From positions 124,001 through 188,000 of the forward strand of contig CADCXA010000053.1 of NCBI GenBank assembly GCA_902806565.1: 64,000 bases of DNA. The letters run 5' to 3'. The position numbers and the translations under genes were made by a program. This stretch comes from Hypoxylon rubiginosum (lineage: Eukaryota > Ascomycota > Sordariomycetes > Xylariales > Hypoxylaceae). This document shows, in pieces, positions 34,301 to 48,496 of the stretch. Every line of letters begins with the position of its first letter. Within the stretch, counting starts at the first letter, position 1. The notes below the pieces were generated by a model. The model worked only from the letters and a program-made list of their open reading frames with translations, searched no databases and was not told where the DNA came from.

Positions 34301-36039
34301 GACAAATTTATCAGCTCCGCCGTGGCTGCTATGTCTCCCGAGGGCGGCCCTAGATCTTCAGCGGAGATCTTTCCTTGGCATCACGGAATAGACGTCGAAT
34401 TATTCCAAGCACTCGGCCCTGATAGCGTGGCCATTGGGAGGTCGAGCCAGCGGGCATTTGGGTAGGTAATTTGGCGGGCGTATTGATACCTGGGACACCG
34501 CCAGTTGTCTAGTTTTGGAGGATGTCAACATGTGCCACGGTTGACGCAGATTATGGATTATGGTGTATTGAGTACATGAATAATTGACCGAGAATATACC
34601 TAGGTAGATAGTGAAGCAACGTGGCTGCGGAGTGACACCAGCCAGGGTAAATTGAGGCATGGCCAACATCATCCGGTGCTATCGCCGTCCCACGTGAAGC
34701 TGACATTCTAGCAGTTCTGGACGAAACCCGCAGGCGCCGCAGACGAACAGTGGGCATATTGATAAGAATCATGATGAAATATGAAGCGCCAAATACATTA
34801 AAAGCAACCCTAGAGGCATAGTTCTTAAATCCCGTAACGTTAGCATTCATGTCAAATGACCTCATGACGTAGTACGTAGTATCAAGAAGCGAGATAGACG
34901 CGATGGCGGCGCGGACTCGTTTGGCTCTTATGGCTAACAAATACATGTATAAAAAAATATTATTATTATTGAGATACATATCATACATATCATACATATC
35001 GAATTACGTACATGTATCTTGCAAGTTCGATATATATTTTCTTTTCCTTTTTCCTTCCAACCCCCTCCCCCCCTTTACCTACGTGTACATCCCTATCCCT
35101 GATGGCTATCGATTCCCCCGCGGCCCTCCATCAGCACTTAGTCGCAGGCTGGGGTAGGCTTCAGGAGATGGGATAGGCTGACATATTCAGCCATTATCTG
35201 CGGGGTTGTCAACGTATGCGCGTTTCGCCAGTCTAGTCGCTCGGGTTCTCGCACCATGGCCATCCCGGATGACGAAGTCCTCCGGACGGTGTTGGCGGCG
35301 AAGCTGTTAGGACCGGCTAGCGGAGGGTGATCAACGACGCTATCCTGCAGCAGCTCAACAGCAATCGGAGGGTTTCTCGTTCGTCACGATGTGGGGACTA
35401 TGACCGAACCCTCTCAAAAGCTGATCTGAGCAACAAAATCTGATCCGTAGTGATATTGGGCCTCGAGATGGGATTTCCCAATTCGACACAATCACGACTT
35501 TAGGTCGTCTAAGTAGGGGGAGACTAATGCGGCTGTCAAAGATGTGATCTAGCCAAGAACTACAGCGATATTGGCTCCCGCGCCCAAGCATGTGAGTGTC
35601 CACACCCCCGGACGGCATGCCTGACGCGAAACCATGTCCGTTTCTACCAAAGGTCATCCTCGAGTGAAGTTCCCCTTATCGAGCTAAGCTATCTCGCCCA
35701 TCACGGAGGGAACTAGGTTGAAACAGCCCGTCATGACCGGATTAGGAATGAGTAGCCCTTAGCTTTTCATCTCAACCAAGGATACGGGACGGCGCGTCGT
35801 GCCCGTGTAAGCGCTCCTTCAGTAAACCCCCGCGTCGCTGGCGGAGCCCAGGCCCCCTCCCCCAGATACGAGATTGCCCTTTCGCTAGGGAGGGGGGCAG
35901 TTATGCCTCCGGCAACAAACCTGGGTTTCCTGGGAGCTCCTAGCAGCTCCTGAAGGTCCTCGGAAGACCCTTCAAAAGGGACAGTGTAACGATAATACCG
36001 GAAGTAACGGACGTCCTGCAAGCCCCTCCCTGCAAGACT

Positions 36040-36100
36040 TCCTTTCTCTCACTCTCACTCACTCTTACTCTCTCTCACTCTCTCACTATCTCCCCTCATC
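36040..36100. repeat. CTCTCACT-rich pyrimidine repeat
   Basis: Degenerate CTCT/CACT repeats over about 60 bp, followed by a C-run near 36105. Purine/pyrimidine strand asymmetry is strong. Confidence 0.75.
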
Positions 36101-37786
36101 GTCTTCCCCCCCCCCATTGCTGACGTGAGTTCGTTGGAAGCATTAACACCGAAGCACACTGTCATCCGCACTTCCTCACTAACACAGCTTACGGCTTGCT
36201 GCGCGCATCATGATCAGATGGGGGACAAGTCCTAGGGGGAAGGAGGCGAATGTGGCAATCCTACACGAGTTCGGGGATGGGCTGGCGTGGCCTCCTTACC
36301 TGCTGTCATCCTCCACAATTGACCCTACGAGGATCTGATCGGTATTGGGGGGAATTGTGATTAGTCTTTTTTTTTGTTGAGAGACGCGCCTGGCGTATGC
36401 CACACACACACACATACACACACACTCATGCCTCTCTCTGATATTGATCACGCGTTTCTGCTTTGCTCATTCTCATTCCTTAGCCGGGCTTCTATCTCCC
36501 GTCTTCCGTCCTCCATCTCCGGATCCCAAAGCGCGCGCGGCGCTGGCGGGCGGACGCGCCACTAAAATGCTGCACTATCTGTCCCTTCGTAGAGAGTCTG
36601 TATCTTGTTTGCATATCCGCTATCGAAGTCGGACATGCTCTAGTTGCACGAAGATGTCTCTGGTTACGACCTGGGCCAGCACGACATAGTTCTGGGACGA
36701 TGTCTGCTGAAGACAGGAACAGGCCGTGCCTAGACTTAGTCTAGATGGTAGTCTAGATGAGACAGGGCCAGGCGAAACGGGATGGGCGGTGGCCGCCACG
36801 TCGCCACGATCGGAAAGCGCCCGGAAGGTCTGGGCTTGTGCGTTGTATGTTCTGGACTTACTCGGCCGGGTGATACAGAGTAGCACGGTATCTTGATGCG
36901 TAGATCGATGCCGTATTGACCGACCGACCGACGTTTCGTTCAGCAGTTTTGCTTTTTATCCCCCTTTTTCTTCTTTGGGTAGAAAGCTAGGCTACCTACC
37001 TCCCTGAGACCTCCCTGAGCTACTGCGACTGCGGCCCAGCCCGAAGGTGGCTTTTGGACTTAGGTACAGAGTAGCGGTAGAGACAGCTTCTAGACTGCTC
37101 GTTATCCGGACTCGCCTGTGTGCTTGGCGGTCTCTGCCGTGCAGCATCTAAAAAAGGGGGCGTAAAGGGGGCGTAAAGGGGGCGCCGAATCTCACAATAG
37201 TTACAGGCCATGGATTATCCCATGTCTTAGGGGTCCTCTCGCATATACCTCTAGGCACGTGTAGGCATCTAGTCTACGTGTAGGTAATAGAGTCTTCTTT
37301 TTCTTTTTCTCCCTCTTACTCTAGGAGGTATGTATTGGAGCATGTCTCCATACTTTGTTAACTACCTCGTGTGGAATATCATGTTCATGTTTATGGGGTA
37401 GGTACCAGGTAGGTGTAGGTAATACAGTATAAGACAACTCTAATGTAGGTGCACCTCGGCATTTCAATAGGCCCAAGCTTCCAAGTTCTTACAAGGTTAG
37501 GTGTAATACAAACTACATGTGTACTAAGCTTAAGCTTTAACGTCGTACTACAGATGCTAATAACCGGCCAAGCTTCAACCCAAAACTTGTATTACATAAG
37601 CCAAGAAAAAGGGTCCCGAATCTCTCCAATTTTGCGACTTTGTTGTGTATCGCTTCAATTTCTACCTTGCTTTTCCATTGCCTCTACCTTATTCTTCCCT
37701 AAAGCCAAGAAATTAGCGGTCGTTTACTTGGAACCATTCGTGTCGATTCTCTCGGTGACTCTGTTTTGCCATGCCTGCAAGTCTCA

Positions 37787-39113
37787 ATGACAATGGCTGC
37801 TAACAAACCGACACCGACACCAACACCGACAACGCCACTGACACCGACATCGACAGAGTGCGACGGGCCCTACTCCTACTCCTCTGCTTTTCTATTTCTC
37901 TGCTTCTCCCGGGCTAGGGCCATTGATTAGAAATCAAGCTAACTCTACTGCTTGCAGGCCAACACACATCCTCTTCGTTGGCGCCGGCGCAGTAGGCTGT
38001 TTCTATGCCTCACGACTACATCATGTACGCCCACCGTGAAACGTGCCCGTACCAGTCACGAACGCTGATCGTTGCGACACACATGACAAATAGCCCTCGC
38101 AAAATATCTACACCTCCCTGACTGCGCGGTCTAATTACTCGGCTATTGCGGCCTCCGGCGTAGTCCTGCAGACTCACTCTTTTGGCAACTATACCTTCTG
38201 GCCCTATGCCGTGTTTCCATCCATTTCGGCTGCCGTTCCGAACTCCTCGACGCCCTCGACGAACCACGCCTCATCCTCCCAGACTCCGCCGCGGCACGGT
38301 TGGGATTATATCATAGTCACTACCAAGGCACTCCCCGACCGCTCCGATGACGCAGCGCTAATTGCTCCGCTTGTTTCTGCCAAGTCCTGCATAGTATTAA
38401 TACAGAACGGCGTTGGCGTAGAAGAGCCCTATCGCAAGCGTTTCCCTCAAAACCCCATCGTGAGTGCCGTCACCGTGGTCAGCGCCGAGCAAATAAAAAA
38501 TGGCGTGATTCGGCAGAACCGATGGACAAGGATCAGCCTAGGGCCCTACGGCACCGGGCTCGCCACACCGCCTAGCTCGACTGCCAAGTCCGCCGAGGTC
38601 GTACAACGAGGTTATGAGCGCATGGAACAGCTGGCGCAGTGGTGGAACAAGTACGGAGGCATTCGCGACGTCGAGACGCACACGGAACTCGAACTGCAGA
38701 CGATACGCTGGCATAAACTCTGCATCAATGCGGCTTTCAACCCGACTGCCGTCCTATCCGGAGGGCGCGGTAACGCCGACCAGCTGACGGACCCGGAATT
38801 GAGAGAGCACATCACTGGAATTATGAAGGAGATCTGGAGCGCAGCCCCCAAGGTCCTGGGGAAACCCTTCCCGGATAATCTAGCAGCGCCTGACAGAATC
38901 ATCAGAAGCACGGAGAGGAATACGGGCGCCCGGCCTAGCATGCTGCTAGACTGGGAGGCAGGACGGCCTATGGAGCTCGAGGTCATCCTAGGGAACCCGG
39001 TAAGGATCGCCAGGGCGGCCGGCGTGGAGATGCCGAAACTACAGAGCCTCTACGCGCTGCTGAGGAGCATGCAGAAGGTAAGGGAGGATAAAAAGGCGAC
39101 AGAAAAGTTGTAG
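37787..39113 (+). CDS. Ketopantoate reductase family protein (PanE/ApbA)
   Basis: Family members reduce 2-dehydropantoate to pantoate with NADPH in pantothenate synthesis; fungal paralogues may act on other 2-keto acids. Exons 37787-37857, 37958-38024 and 38094-39113 encode 385 aa. A Pro/Thr repeat leader (TPTPTPTTP) is followed by the Rossmann motif HILFVGAGAVGCFYASRL at about residues 27-44. The catalytic Lys254 lies in WHKLCINAAFNPTAVLSGG, and the C-terminal helical domain has RPMELEVILGNPVRIARAAG with the expected Glu. The first exon was found from phase: GA|gtgcga joins ttgcag|G to restore the frame, with a GCTAACT branch site in between. Two ATGs (37787 and 37793) are in frame; the first is reported. 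Confidence 0.88.
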
Positions 39114-39376
39114 TGAATAAACAGCAAGCCACATGCATATATATTCAAGATCCTCGATTCTGCTCCTGTATCGAATCCTTCTTCTTCTGTCCGACCAAGA
39201 TTTTGCCTTTGATACTAAATATTACCCATAGCTCCTGGAAATATATCTGAACAATGGATTTCGAAGGTTTATATTTCATAATATCACGTGTGGGCTGACG
39301 CAGAACGGAACAAATCCCATCAATTAGAAGTAGGTGAGTTTATTAATGTTAATCTACGCGAGCGTTTTGTCTAAAC

Positions 39377-40102
39377 TTAGGACAGACTATGGATGAAATC
39401 TCGGACTTCGAGCGCGTCCTTTGTCTTCAGGTCATGGGCCTTGGTGCTATACTCGCGATAGGAGTCCGGGTAAGCGACGATATGCAAATGCAGATGGCTG
39501 ACGCTATGGTCGGGATATAAATGGAACCCGAAGGTGAAATCATCAACTGTTAAGTCATTTATCATGAACCCTAGTTCCATATGGTGGTTTATCGCTTCTT
39601 TGTATGCCTCCGGGTTCGGCTCGGCCTTGTTTTGGGCCTCGATCCGAGCTTCCTGGTGGTCTAGGACGGCTTCTCGGAAAGCTGGTAGCGGCCAATAGCG
39701 CTTGAACAAATCTATCATCTCGTCGATAATGGATACGTTCTCGCCGTTTAATGACACGGCGTTATAGATGCCCGCCTTAGGGATGCCTAGGATATGAACC
39801 ATGGACATTCCAGCTTTCTGGGGGGCGCCTGGGTATTGGACAGTATCAAAGGAAGCGTGGTTTCCAACCAGGAGGGCATTCTCACTCTCGGCCAATATGT
39901 TGCCTTTCCATTCGGTGAAGGGTGTGGAGGTCTTAATCCATTTTGCACGGTCTGGATAGGTGTGGGTTTTACTCTTGTTCTGGTACGCTTCGACGTCTGC
40001 GGCAGCAGTCTCGTAGCTCCAAAACTCACCATGCTGGATCCTAATCTGATCAGTCTTCCCGGCGAAAGGTCTGTTCTCTGGTTGTGGTGCGGAGCTTCCC
40101 AT
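39377..40102 (-). CDS. HIT-family hydrolase-like protein
   Basis: Single-exon protein of 241 aa starting MGSSAPQPENRPFAGKTDQI. The histidine triad is present near the C-terminus: His203-Leu-His205-Leu-His207-Ile-Val, preceded by DHSVS. This motif binds the alpha-phosphate of nucleotides in nucleotidyl hydrolases and transferases. An N-terminal half of about 100 residues contains WKGNILAESENALLVGN, the strand typical of HIT proteins, and a helical insertion (residues 125-175) separates it from the triad. I cannot assign it to Hint, Fhit, DcpS or aprataxin types. The 3' end faces the reductase gene, 263 bp away (tail to tail). Confidence 0.82.
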   Translation of the reverse strand: MGSSAPQPENRPFAGKTDQIRIQHGEFWSYETAAADVEAYQNKSKTHTYPDRAKWIKTSTPFTEWKGNILAESENALLVGNHASFDTVQYPGAPQKAGMSMVHILGIPKAGIYNAVSLNGENVSIIDEMIDLFKRYWPLPAFREAVLDHQEARIEAQNKAEPNPEAYKEAINHHMELGFMINDLTVDDFTFGFHLYPDHSVSHLHLHIVAYPDSYREYSTKAHDLKTKDALEVRDFIHSLS

Positions 40103-41109
40103 GGTTACTACTATTTACAGTTTATCGAGTCTCTCCGTGTCGTCTTTTCCTGGTGCTATTTTCCTCCCCGCAGCCTCCGCCATGATCGAATCTGTTTCTA
40201 TATACATGATCCCGTTCTTTCTCTTCGTCTAGCGCTGAGCTGTGCGGTACCTCTTTGTCTTTACATGGAACAGCTACAAGGCGAAGCGGGAGGGGAGACA
40301 AAGCGGGTGGACTCTTTCAGTCATATCTCAACTGCAAGACACAATTGTCAAAGATGGTCTCGTTTGGACTGATGGAGGCGCAGCACAATAGATGGAGAAG
40401 ATGAGAGAAGACAGGGCAGGATGAAAGACTGAGCTATTGACTGATTGCAAAGTGCCCAGTTGGACTTTTAAAGGAGAGGACACAATGAGGGGACAATAGT
40501 CCCTGACCCCTTTGAGATCTGTCATGGAGGACGCTGATTGGACCTCCAGGTTAAGTAGGTAGGGGATGTTGCTAGTATCAACATCTGAGGGCTTGCGTTG
40601 GTATATCAAATATTAAAGGCCATACAAAGAAGTCTAAGCTAAGGCTTACGAACACTTTAACATGCTAGTTACCTGCCTAGGTACCTGAGGTATATTGGCT
40701 AGGCTCTTATCCATTGTTTATAATACCTCGATCTTGGGTTATACGAAATTCTCTATGAAGTTAAGACTATATCAGCGTTATATAAAACCTTGAGACTTGA
40801 CTAGGAGGTAGGTAAGTTAATATGTTTTGATTCGAATGTCATCTTAATGGGAAAGACTTATATACCAAGGCCAGGTAAGTATCGATATTATACTATGCAT
40901 ATCTCTGAGGAAAGTAGTAAATTACATAATATACTATAATTATCTGCATAACTTTCTAGCTTACTTGGTACGTACCCGGTACAAATACAGTGTTAAGCTT
41001 TTTATTCCCGAAACTTGGCCAGGGTTATCCCTTGTTCTCCCCGCACCGCACCCGTGTTTTTGTAACTAATTCTCGCTATCTCGTCCCCATTATAAAAAAT
41101 AACATGGAG
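40103..41109. other. Flank between HIT gene and AT-rich block
   Basis: Includes the HIT gene promoter and a GCCTAGGTACCTGAGG element near 40675. From about 40600 onward AT content rises towards the block that starts near 41110. No gene was recognised. Confidence 0.5.
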
Positions 41110-41134
41110 CTGCGATAATAACATTTAGTAAGAT

Positions 41135-41260
41135 CTTTATTACATATATTAAAGCTTAGCCTTATATACTTATATATATATATATATATTTTAATTAATA
41201 TTAAAATAAAAGATTCTTAGATTTTTTTTATTTATTATTAAAAAAGTATTTATATATATA
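41135..41260. mobile_element. Candidate decayed 5' terminal repeat (copy 1)
   Basis: About 125 bp that align with about 48366-48496. Nearly all differences in the best-matching part are C-to-T or G-to-A, for example AGCTTAGCCTTATATACT here against AATTTAATTTTATATATT there. The two copies are 7.2 kb apart in direct orientation, the layout expected for LTRs. This edge copy has kept more C/G than the inner one. Confidence 0.5.
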
Positions 41261-41926
41261 TATTATTATAACTTAATAGTTTTATTTTAAACGATTAATT
41301 TTTTATTATTAAAATATATAAATATTATTTTTTTATTTATATATTAAATAAATAATATTAATTTTTATTATTTTATTAATTAAATAATATTTATATAGTT
41401 AATTAAATAATATTTATATTATTTAATAAAAATAATTTTTTAATAATTAAATAATTATAATATTTTATTAAAATTAATTATTTTTATATAATAAGAATTT
41501 TATTATATAATATTAAATTAATTTAATTATTAACTTTTAATTATAAAATCTAATATTTTTTAAAAAATAAATATTTATTATTTTAAATTAAATCTAATTA
41601 TATATTTAATTAATTTCTTTTTTATTAATAATAATTAAGTTATTTAAAATAATTAAAATTAAATTAAACTTTTTAAATTTAATAAACACTTATTAAGTTT
41701 AAATATTAATCATCGTTTTATTAAACTTTTAATAATTTATTAAATATAAAATTAAATTATAAATATTATAATTTAATATTTAAAATATACTAATAAATTT
41801 TAATTTTAAATAATTAAAATTTTTATAAATATATATTAAATATTATTTATATTTAATAAATCTATTAAAAAATATAAGTTATTAAATAATTTAATAAAAA
41901 AATTAGTATTTCTTAAATATATTTTT

Positions 41927-42022
41927 AATTAATTAATATAAACCTTTTTTAATTAATTAATATAAATTTTTTTTAATTAATTAATATAAATTTTTTTTAA
42001 TTAATTAATATAAATTTTTTTT
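41927..42022. repeat. 24-bp tandem repeat, four units
   Basis: Four 24-bp units of AATTAATTAATATAAA plus a T-run (41927-41950, 41951-41974, 41975-41998, 41999-42022) and a partial fifth. The first unit keeps CC where the others have TT. Confidence 0.88.
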
Positions 42023-45000
42023 AATTAATTAAATTATTAATTTAATATTTATAAACTTTATAACGTTTAATTAAATTATTTATATTTTATATATTAAAAT
42101 ATTAAGTTATTTTTAATAAGTTTTTTTATATATTTTATTAAACCGATTAATAAAATATTATATTATTAAATATAATATTATAAAAATTATTATTTATAAT
42201 TTTACTAGTTAATTATTTAGATTATTATAAATTATTATTATTAGTTTTATTATTTTTAAAGTTTTTAAATAATTTAAAATTAATATAAAATAATAATTTA
42301 TTAATATCTTTTTTTTAATTTAATTTAAATATTGGTTTTATTAATATAATAAACTAGTTTTTTTATTTTTTATTAAAATAATTTTAATTAATAATAATTA
42401 ATATCCTTAAAATTAATAAAAAATTATTATATTAATTATCTTTTTATTTTTTTTTATTTAATAAGTTTTAATTTTAATTATTTTTAGATTTTAATATAAG
42501 TAATAATATTTTTAATATAAATAATAATGTTTTTAATATAATATTAATAATAAATAATATATATTAATTTTTTATTAAAATATTTTAATAAAATTAAATT
42601 TAATAAAATAAAAATTTTACTTATTTTTTTAATATTTAAATTAATTTTAATAATATTAATAATATTAATATAATATAAATTACTATAAATATTAATAATA
42701 ATGTATAAATATTAAAACTTAATAATATTAGTTATTTTAAATTAGATATTAAAGATTTTAAGGATAATAATGTTATTATTAATAAAAAAATTATTAAATA
42801 TATTTATATTTTTATTTTTATTAATTAATTAAAATATTTAAAAAGTTAATATAATAATATTATTATATATAAAGTTTAAATATAATGTTTTTTAAATAAA
42901 ATATTATATTAATATAATTATATTTTTATAGAATTAAATTATTATATTTTAAAATAAATTAATATTTTTATTATTTATAATAAATTTATTAAGAAATTTA
43001 AATTATTATAATTTAAATTAATAAAAAAATTATAAAAGTATTAATTTATAATAAATAATTTTAATAACAGTAAAAATATATTAAATTTTATATAATATAT
43101 TATATATAACATTAAAAATTATAATTAAAAAACTAATAATTAATTATTATTTATATTTAAAACTTTTAATATAGATATTTAATCGTAGTTTATAATTTTA
43201 AAAATAATTATAATAATTAATAAATTTTTTAATAAAATATATACTTATAAAAATATATTTAAAAAAATAATAAAAAAATAATATTTTAAATACTAGTTTA
43301 ATAATAGTAATTATTTTAATATATTTTAAGGTTAATAATAATAATAAAAATAAAATAAAATTAACTAATTATATTAAAATAATAAATAAAATAATTAATA
43401 TTTTTTAAATTAAAATTAATATTAATATAAATATAATTAATAAAATTAATATTAATTAAATTAAAATAATTAATTTAATTTATAATAAAATAATAATTAA
43501 TATTATTAGAATTATAATTAATAATAATAATAATAGTAGTAATAATTATAATAGTTTTTATAATTAATATTAGTTTAAATATTATTTATTTTAAAAAATA
43601 AATAACTATTAATATTATTTATTAAAAACGTTTTATAATAATAATTTTAATTATAAAAAATATATTATAAAAAATTATTATTAATAAAAATTAATTTATT
43701 TTTTAATTAATATAATAATTAATATTAATTATATTATTAAAAATAAAAAGATTAAATATTATTATAATTATTTAATTAATAAAATTTTAATTAATTTAAA
43801 TTAATATTTAATAATATTATTAATTTAAATTAGTAAAAATATTTAAATATTTTTAAAGTTTTATATTTAAATAATTATTAATTATTATTAATAAAAAATA
43901 TTAATAATAATTATTTTAAGTTAATATTTTATTAATTTTTTATATTATTTAATTAATATTATTATTATAATTATTAAATTATATTTTAAAGTAATAATAT
44001 ATTATATAAATATTTATAAAATTAATATAATAAGTATTAACATTGTAAATATAATTAAAAATTAATAAAAAATAATAGAAAATTTGTTAATATTTTATAT
44101 AATATATTAATTTAAATTATATTTAATTTATAATTATTATAATTATTTAAATTAATATTAATAATATAAATTTAATTATTAGTTAATATAAAATTTAATA
44201 TTAATATTAAATATAAATTTTATTTATATAATTATATAAAATTTTTTATTATATTATTAAAATATAACCTTTTATATTAAATTAATATTTATAATAATAT
44301 TAGTTATTTTAAGATATTTATTAACTATTAATAATTTAAATAAAAATACCTTATTTTATTATTATATATTAAAATTATATTATTAATATTATATAATATT
44401 AGTTTAATAATATATATATTTAACTTTTATATAATAATATTAATAATTTTTTAAAACGTTAATATTTAAAGTAAATTTACCGTAATATATTTTAAATAAA
44501 AAGTTTTAATGGTAAATAATTTATAAGTATATATATTAATTAATATAAATATTTTAACTTTTAAAAAGTTTAATATATTAATATTTTAAAAAAAAATTAT
44601 TATTTAATTTTATAATATTATTATATTAATAAATATAATATCGTATGGTAAATATTAAAAAATTATTATAAAAATAACTAAAAATATAGTTATTTTATTT
44701 AATATTTATATAATAGTTTTTATTTATTATATTATTAAAAATAATAAATAAAATTTATTATTTAAATTAATAAAAAGCTTTTTTAGTTTTTTTATTTTAT
44801 TAATTAATATTAAAATTTAAAATATTTTAATATATAATAAAACTAATAAATTAATTATTATATAATTTAAAAAATTAATAAGATATTTATTATTTTTAAA
44901 TTAAGAATATATAGTATTTTAAGTTAAAAAAATTAACGTTATAATAATAGTTAAATTTATAATATATTAATTAAAATTGTTAAAAAAAACTAAACTTATA

Positions 45001-48000
45001 ATAATTAAAATATATAACTTTAAATAATTTATTAAATATTTTATAAATATTATAATTTATAATAATCTTAAGGACTTAATAAAAATATAATAAATATTAT
45101 AATTTTTATTTAAATTTTTAATTATTTTTTAAAATATTAAATTTATTAATATTTTAATAAAAAAATAAATAAAAATTAATTTTAAATTTAATTAATAAAA
45201 AAAAATTCCTAAGTATTATTACGTATATTTTTTTAATTAAAAATTTAAAAAGTTTGTTACTAAAACATTAAAAAAGTTAAAATAAACATATAAAATTTAT
45301 AAAATAAAACATATAATACTTTTTTTTTTTTTTTTTTTTATTATTTAATAAATAATATTTAATAATAAAAAAAAAAGTCGTATAATTATTAATATTTACC
45401 TATTTAATTATATTATTTTAAATAATATATATTTAATTTAAACTTAAAATAAAATAATATAATATATTATAATAATAAAGTTTTTAATAATTTTTAATAT
45501 TATTATATTTTATTATTAATAATAAATACATTTAAATTTTTAATAAATATTTATAATTATAATTTATAAAAACTAATATATTTTTAATTATATAATTATA
45601 AGTTATAAAAATAATAATATTTATATTTAATAATAAATAAATATTTTTTTTTATAATATTATTAGCTGTTTATATTATAATAATATTATTATTTTATTAT
45701 AAATTTTTAACAAGTATTTATATAATATTTAAATTATATTTATAATTTTTCGTAACGTTAATATTAATATTAATTTATTAAAATTATATATTATATTTTT
45801 AAATATTATTATATTAAACCGATTAATTAACATTTTTAATATAATAATAATTAAAAAGTAATTAAAAGTAATTTATTAATTAAAATTCTTTAATATATTA
45901 AAAGATTTAAAAATTTTTATTAGATTTATAATTTGGTTTTATAATTATATTTTATTATATAATATTTTTATTTATTTTTTATAAAATTATAAAATAAAGT
46001 TATTAAAATATTTTATTAAGGGATAATTTAAATAAAATTATTATATATAAGTTATAATAATAGTTTTTATATATTTTTTAAGAAAAAAACAAATTGTTTT
46101 TATTAAGGTTAAATTAATATTATTTAATAATATAAAACTTATATTTTACTTTTTTATATAATAATTATTTATTAATTTTAACGTTTTTATTAATAATATT
46201 AACGTTAAAATATATTATATTAAAAATAAAATTATTTTATTATTAATAAAAAATAATAAAATTATTAAGTATTTATTATAATATATTATTAAAATAATTA
46301 TATTTTTATTATAACTTTTATTAACAATTAAAATAAAATACTAGTTAATAAAAATAAAGTTATTAAAATTTATATAATGTTTATATAAATATAACTATTA
46401 ATTTTAAATATTAAAAGTTTAATTATTTATAGTTTTTATAGATTATAAAGTTATTTTTAAATTTTAACGTTAAAATAATATTATTAATTTTATAATATTT
46501 AATATAAATAATATATAGATTATTTATATTTTAAAATATATTAATAAATAAGATATTAATATTTTATATAAACTAAGTTATAATTATATTGTTTTTAACG
46601 TTTTTAATTATTTATTATAAAAGTTATTATTATTAAACTTTTATTTAAATAATTTAAAAAGTTTTAACGTTTTATTTAATAATTATAAAAAACATTAAAC
46701 TATATATTAAATTTATTAAATTATATATAACCTTTTATTATTAATATAATTATTATTAAAATTTATATAAAATATTAATATTTTATTAAATAATATTATT
46801 AAAAACTTTTTAACTTTTATTAAAATAAACCCGGATTTTTATAAAAAAATTTAATAAAATTATACCGAGGATTTTTATTAACATTATATATTAAAAATAA
46901 TATCTTATAATAGTTAATTACTTTAATAAAATTAAACTGTTTTATTATTTTAAATTAAAAATAGTTTTCTATAAAATATTATTAATAAATTAATAAATTA
47001 ACTTTATATTCCACGATTTTATTTATTAATATTATAAAAAATAATATATAAAAAAAACTATATAAATTATAATAAATTATTATATTATTTTTAATTTTTT
47101 TATATTTATTAAGGCTTAAAAAAACTTAAAAAATATATTAATAAATACTTTTAATATTATATTTTATAATATAAAAAATATAAACTTTATAATGTTTTAT
47201 AACTAATTATAACTTTATTATATTTATATTTTTAAATTATAATTAATTTTATTATAACATTATTATTATTAAAAAATAATTATAATAAATATTTAATTAT
47301 AATTTATAAATTTATAAAATAAAATTAATTAATATTAAAAAAAAAAAACTAATTAATTAAATAATAAAAATAAATATTAGTATAATATCTTTTAAAAGTA
47401 AATTAAGGCTTTTTTAAATAAATTATTTTAAATTGTAATTTAAAATTCCTTTTTATTATATAAATATTAATATAAAAAGTTATTAATATTAAATTATTAT
47501 ATATAATAATATATTATTTATAAATAAATAAATAATTAAAAGTATTTATATAAACTATTTAATTTATATTTTATTATTATATTTATATTATAAATAATCT
47601 TATAAATTAAAAAAACGTATTATTTTATTTATAATTTAAATATAATTATACACTTTATTTTATAATAAAATAATTATTTAATAAATTAATATTAAAATTT
47701 ATATTAAATAATATATTAATTATTATTATTTAATATTAATTTATTAATAATAAAATATATTATATTTTACTTTTATTAATTTAAATTAAAATTATAAATA
47801 TAATAATATTAATATTAATAATAATAAAAAAATATTATAACGTTAAAAAATAATTTAAATATTTTTATATTAATAATTATATATTTTTATATTTATATAA
47901 AAAATATAACTTATTATTTATTATATTAATAAATTTAAAGATATTATAATAAATAACTAGTTTTTTTTATATTATTAAATATATTAATATAATAATATAC

Positions 48001-48365
48001 CGGTTTAATTTTAAAAAATATAACGTTAAAATTTATAATATTATTTTTATTAATTACTTAAAATTAATATTAATAAATAAATATATTAAATAATTACTAT
48101 TAATTAATTTAATTTATATATAAAATTATTTATAAGCTTATATTATTAATAAAAAAATAATTAAAAATAGAAAATAATATTTAATATAATATAAAAAACT
48201 AAGTTATAAATTTAATAAATAATTAATAAAAAAATAATTAATAAATAATATTTATTTAATTTATATATAAAAAACATATTAAAATAAAAAATAATATTAA
48301 TATTAATATTAAAATTAATATATTATTAGTTATTTTATTATAAAAATATAATTTTATTTATTTTA

Positions 48366-48496
48366 TTAAAAAAAATTATTATATATATTAAAATTTAATT
48401 TTATATATTTATATATATATATATATATTTTAATTAATATTAAAATAAAAAATTTTTAAATTTTTTTTATTTATTATTAAAAAAATATTTATATAT
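48366..48496. mobile_element. Candidate decayed 3' terminal repeat (copy 2)
   Basis: Direct-orientation match to 41135-41260. It directly abuts the first copy of the 258-bp repeat that starts at 48495. Confidence 0.5.

Larger units (their letters stand above)
25543..37786. other. 12.2-kb gene-poor region
   Basis: No protein gene could be supported. Composition is close to normal, not RIP-like. The stretch holds many simple repeats, listed separately, and scattered TACCTAGGTA-type motifs (for example 29511-29530 and 32395-32409). The part next to 25542 must include the promoter and 5' leader of the copper-fist gene, and the part before 37787 the promoter of the reductase gene. Long leaders or non-coding transcripts are possible. 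Some frames of about 90-120 codons exist, but none has a recognisable domain, and several derive from tandem repeats. Confidence 0.5.

Noticed and set aside
35240..35332. ATG-led frame starting MAIPDDEVLRTVLAAKLLG
   Set aside because: It stops after 24 codons, and no splice site that extends it into a recognisable protein was found.
35767..36021. 84-codon minus-strand frame with Gly/Ala/Pro-rich sequence
   Set aside because: No recognised domain, repeat-like composition and no splice partners; it may be an old repeat remnant.
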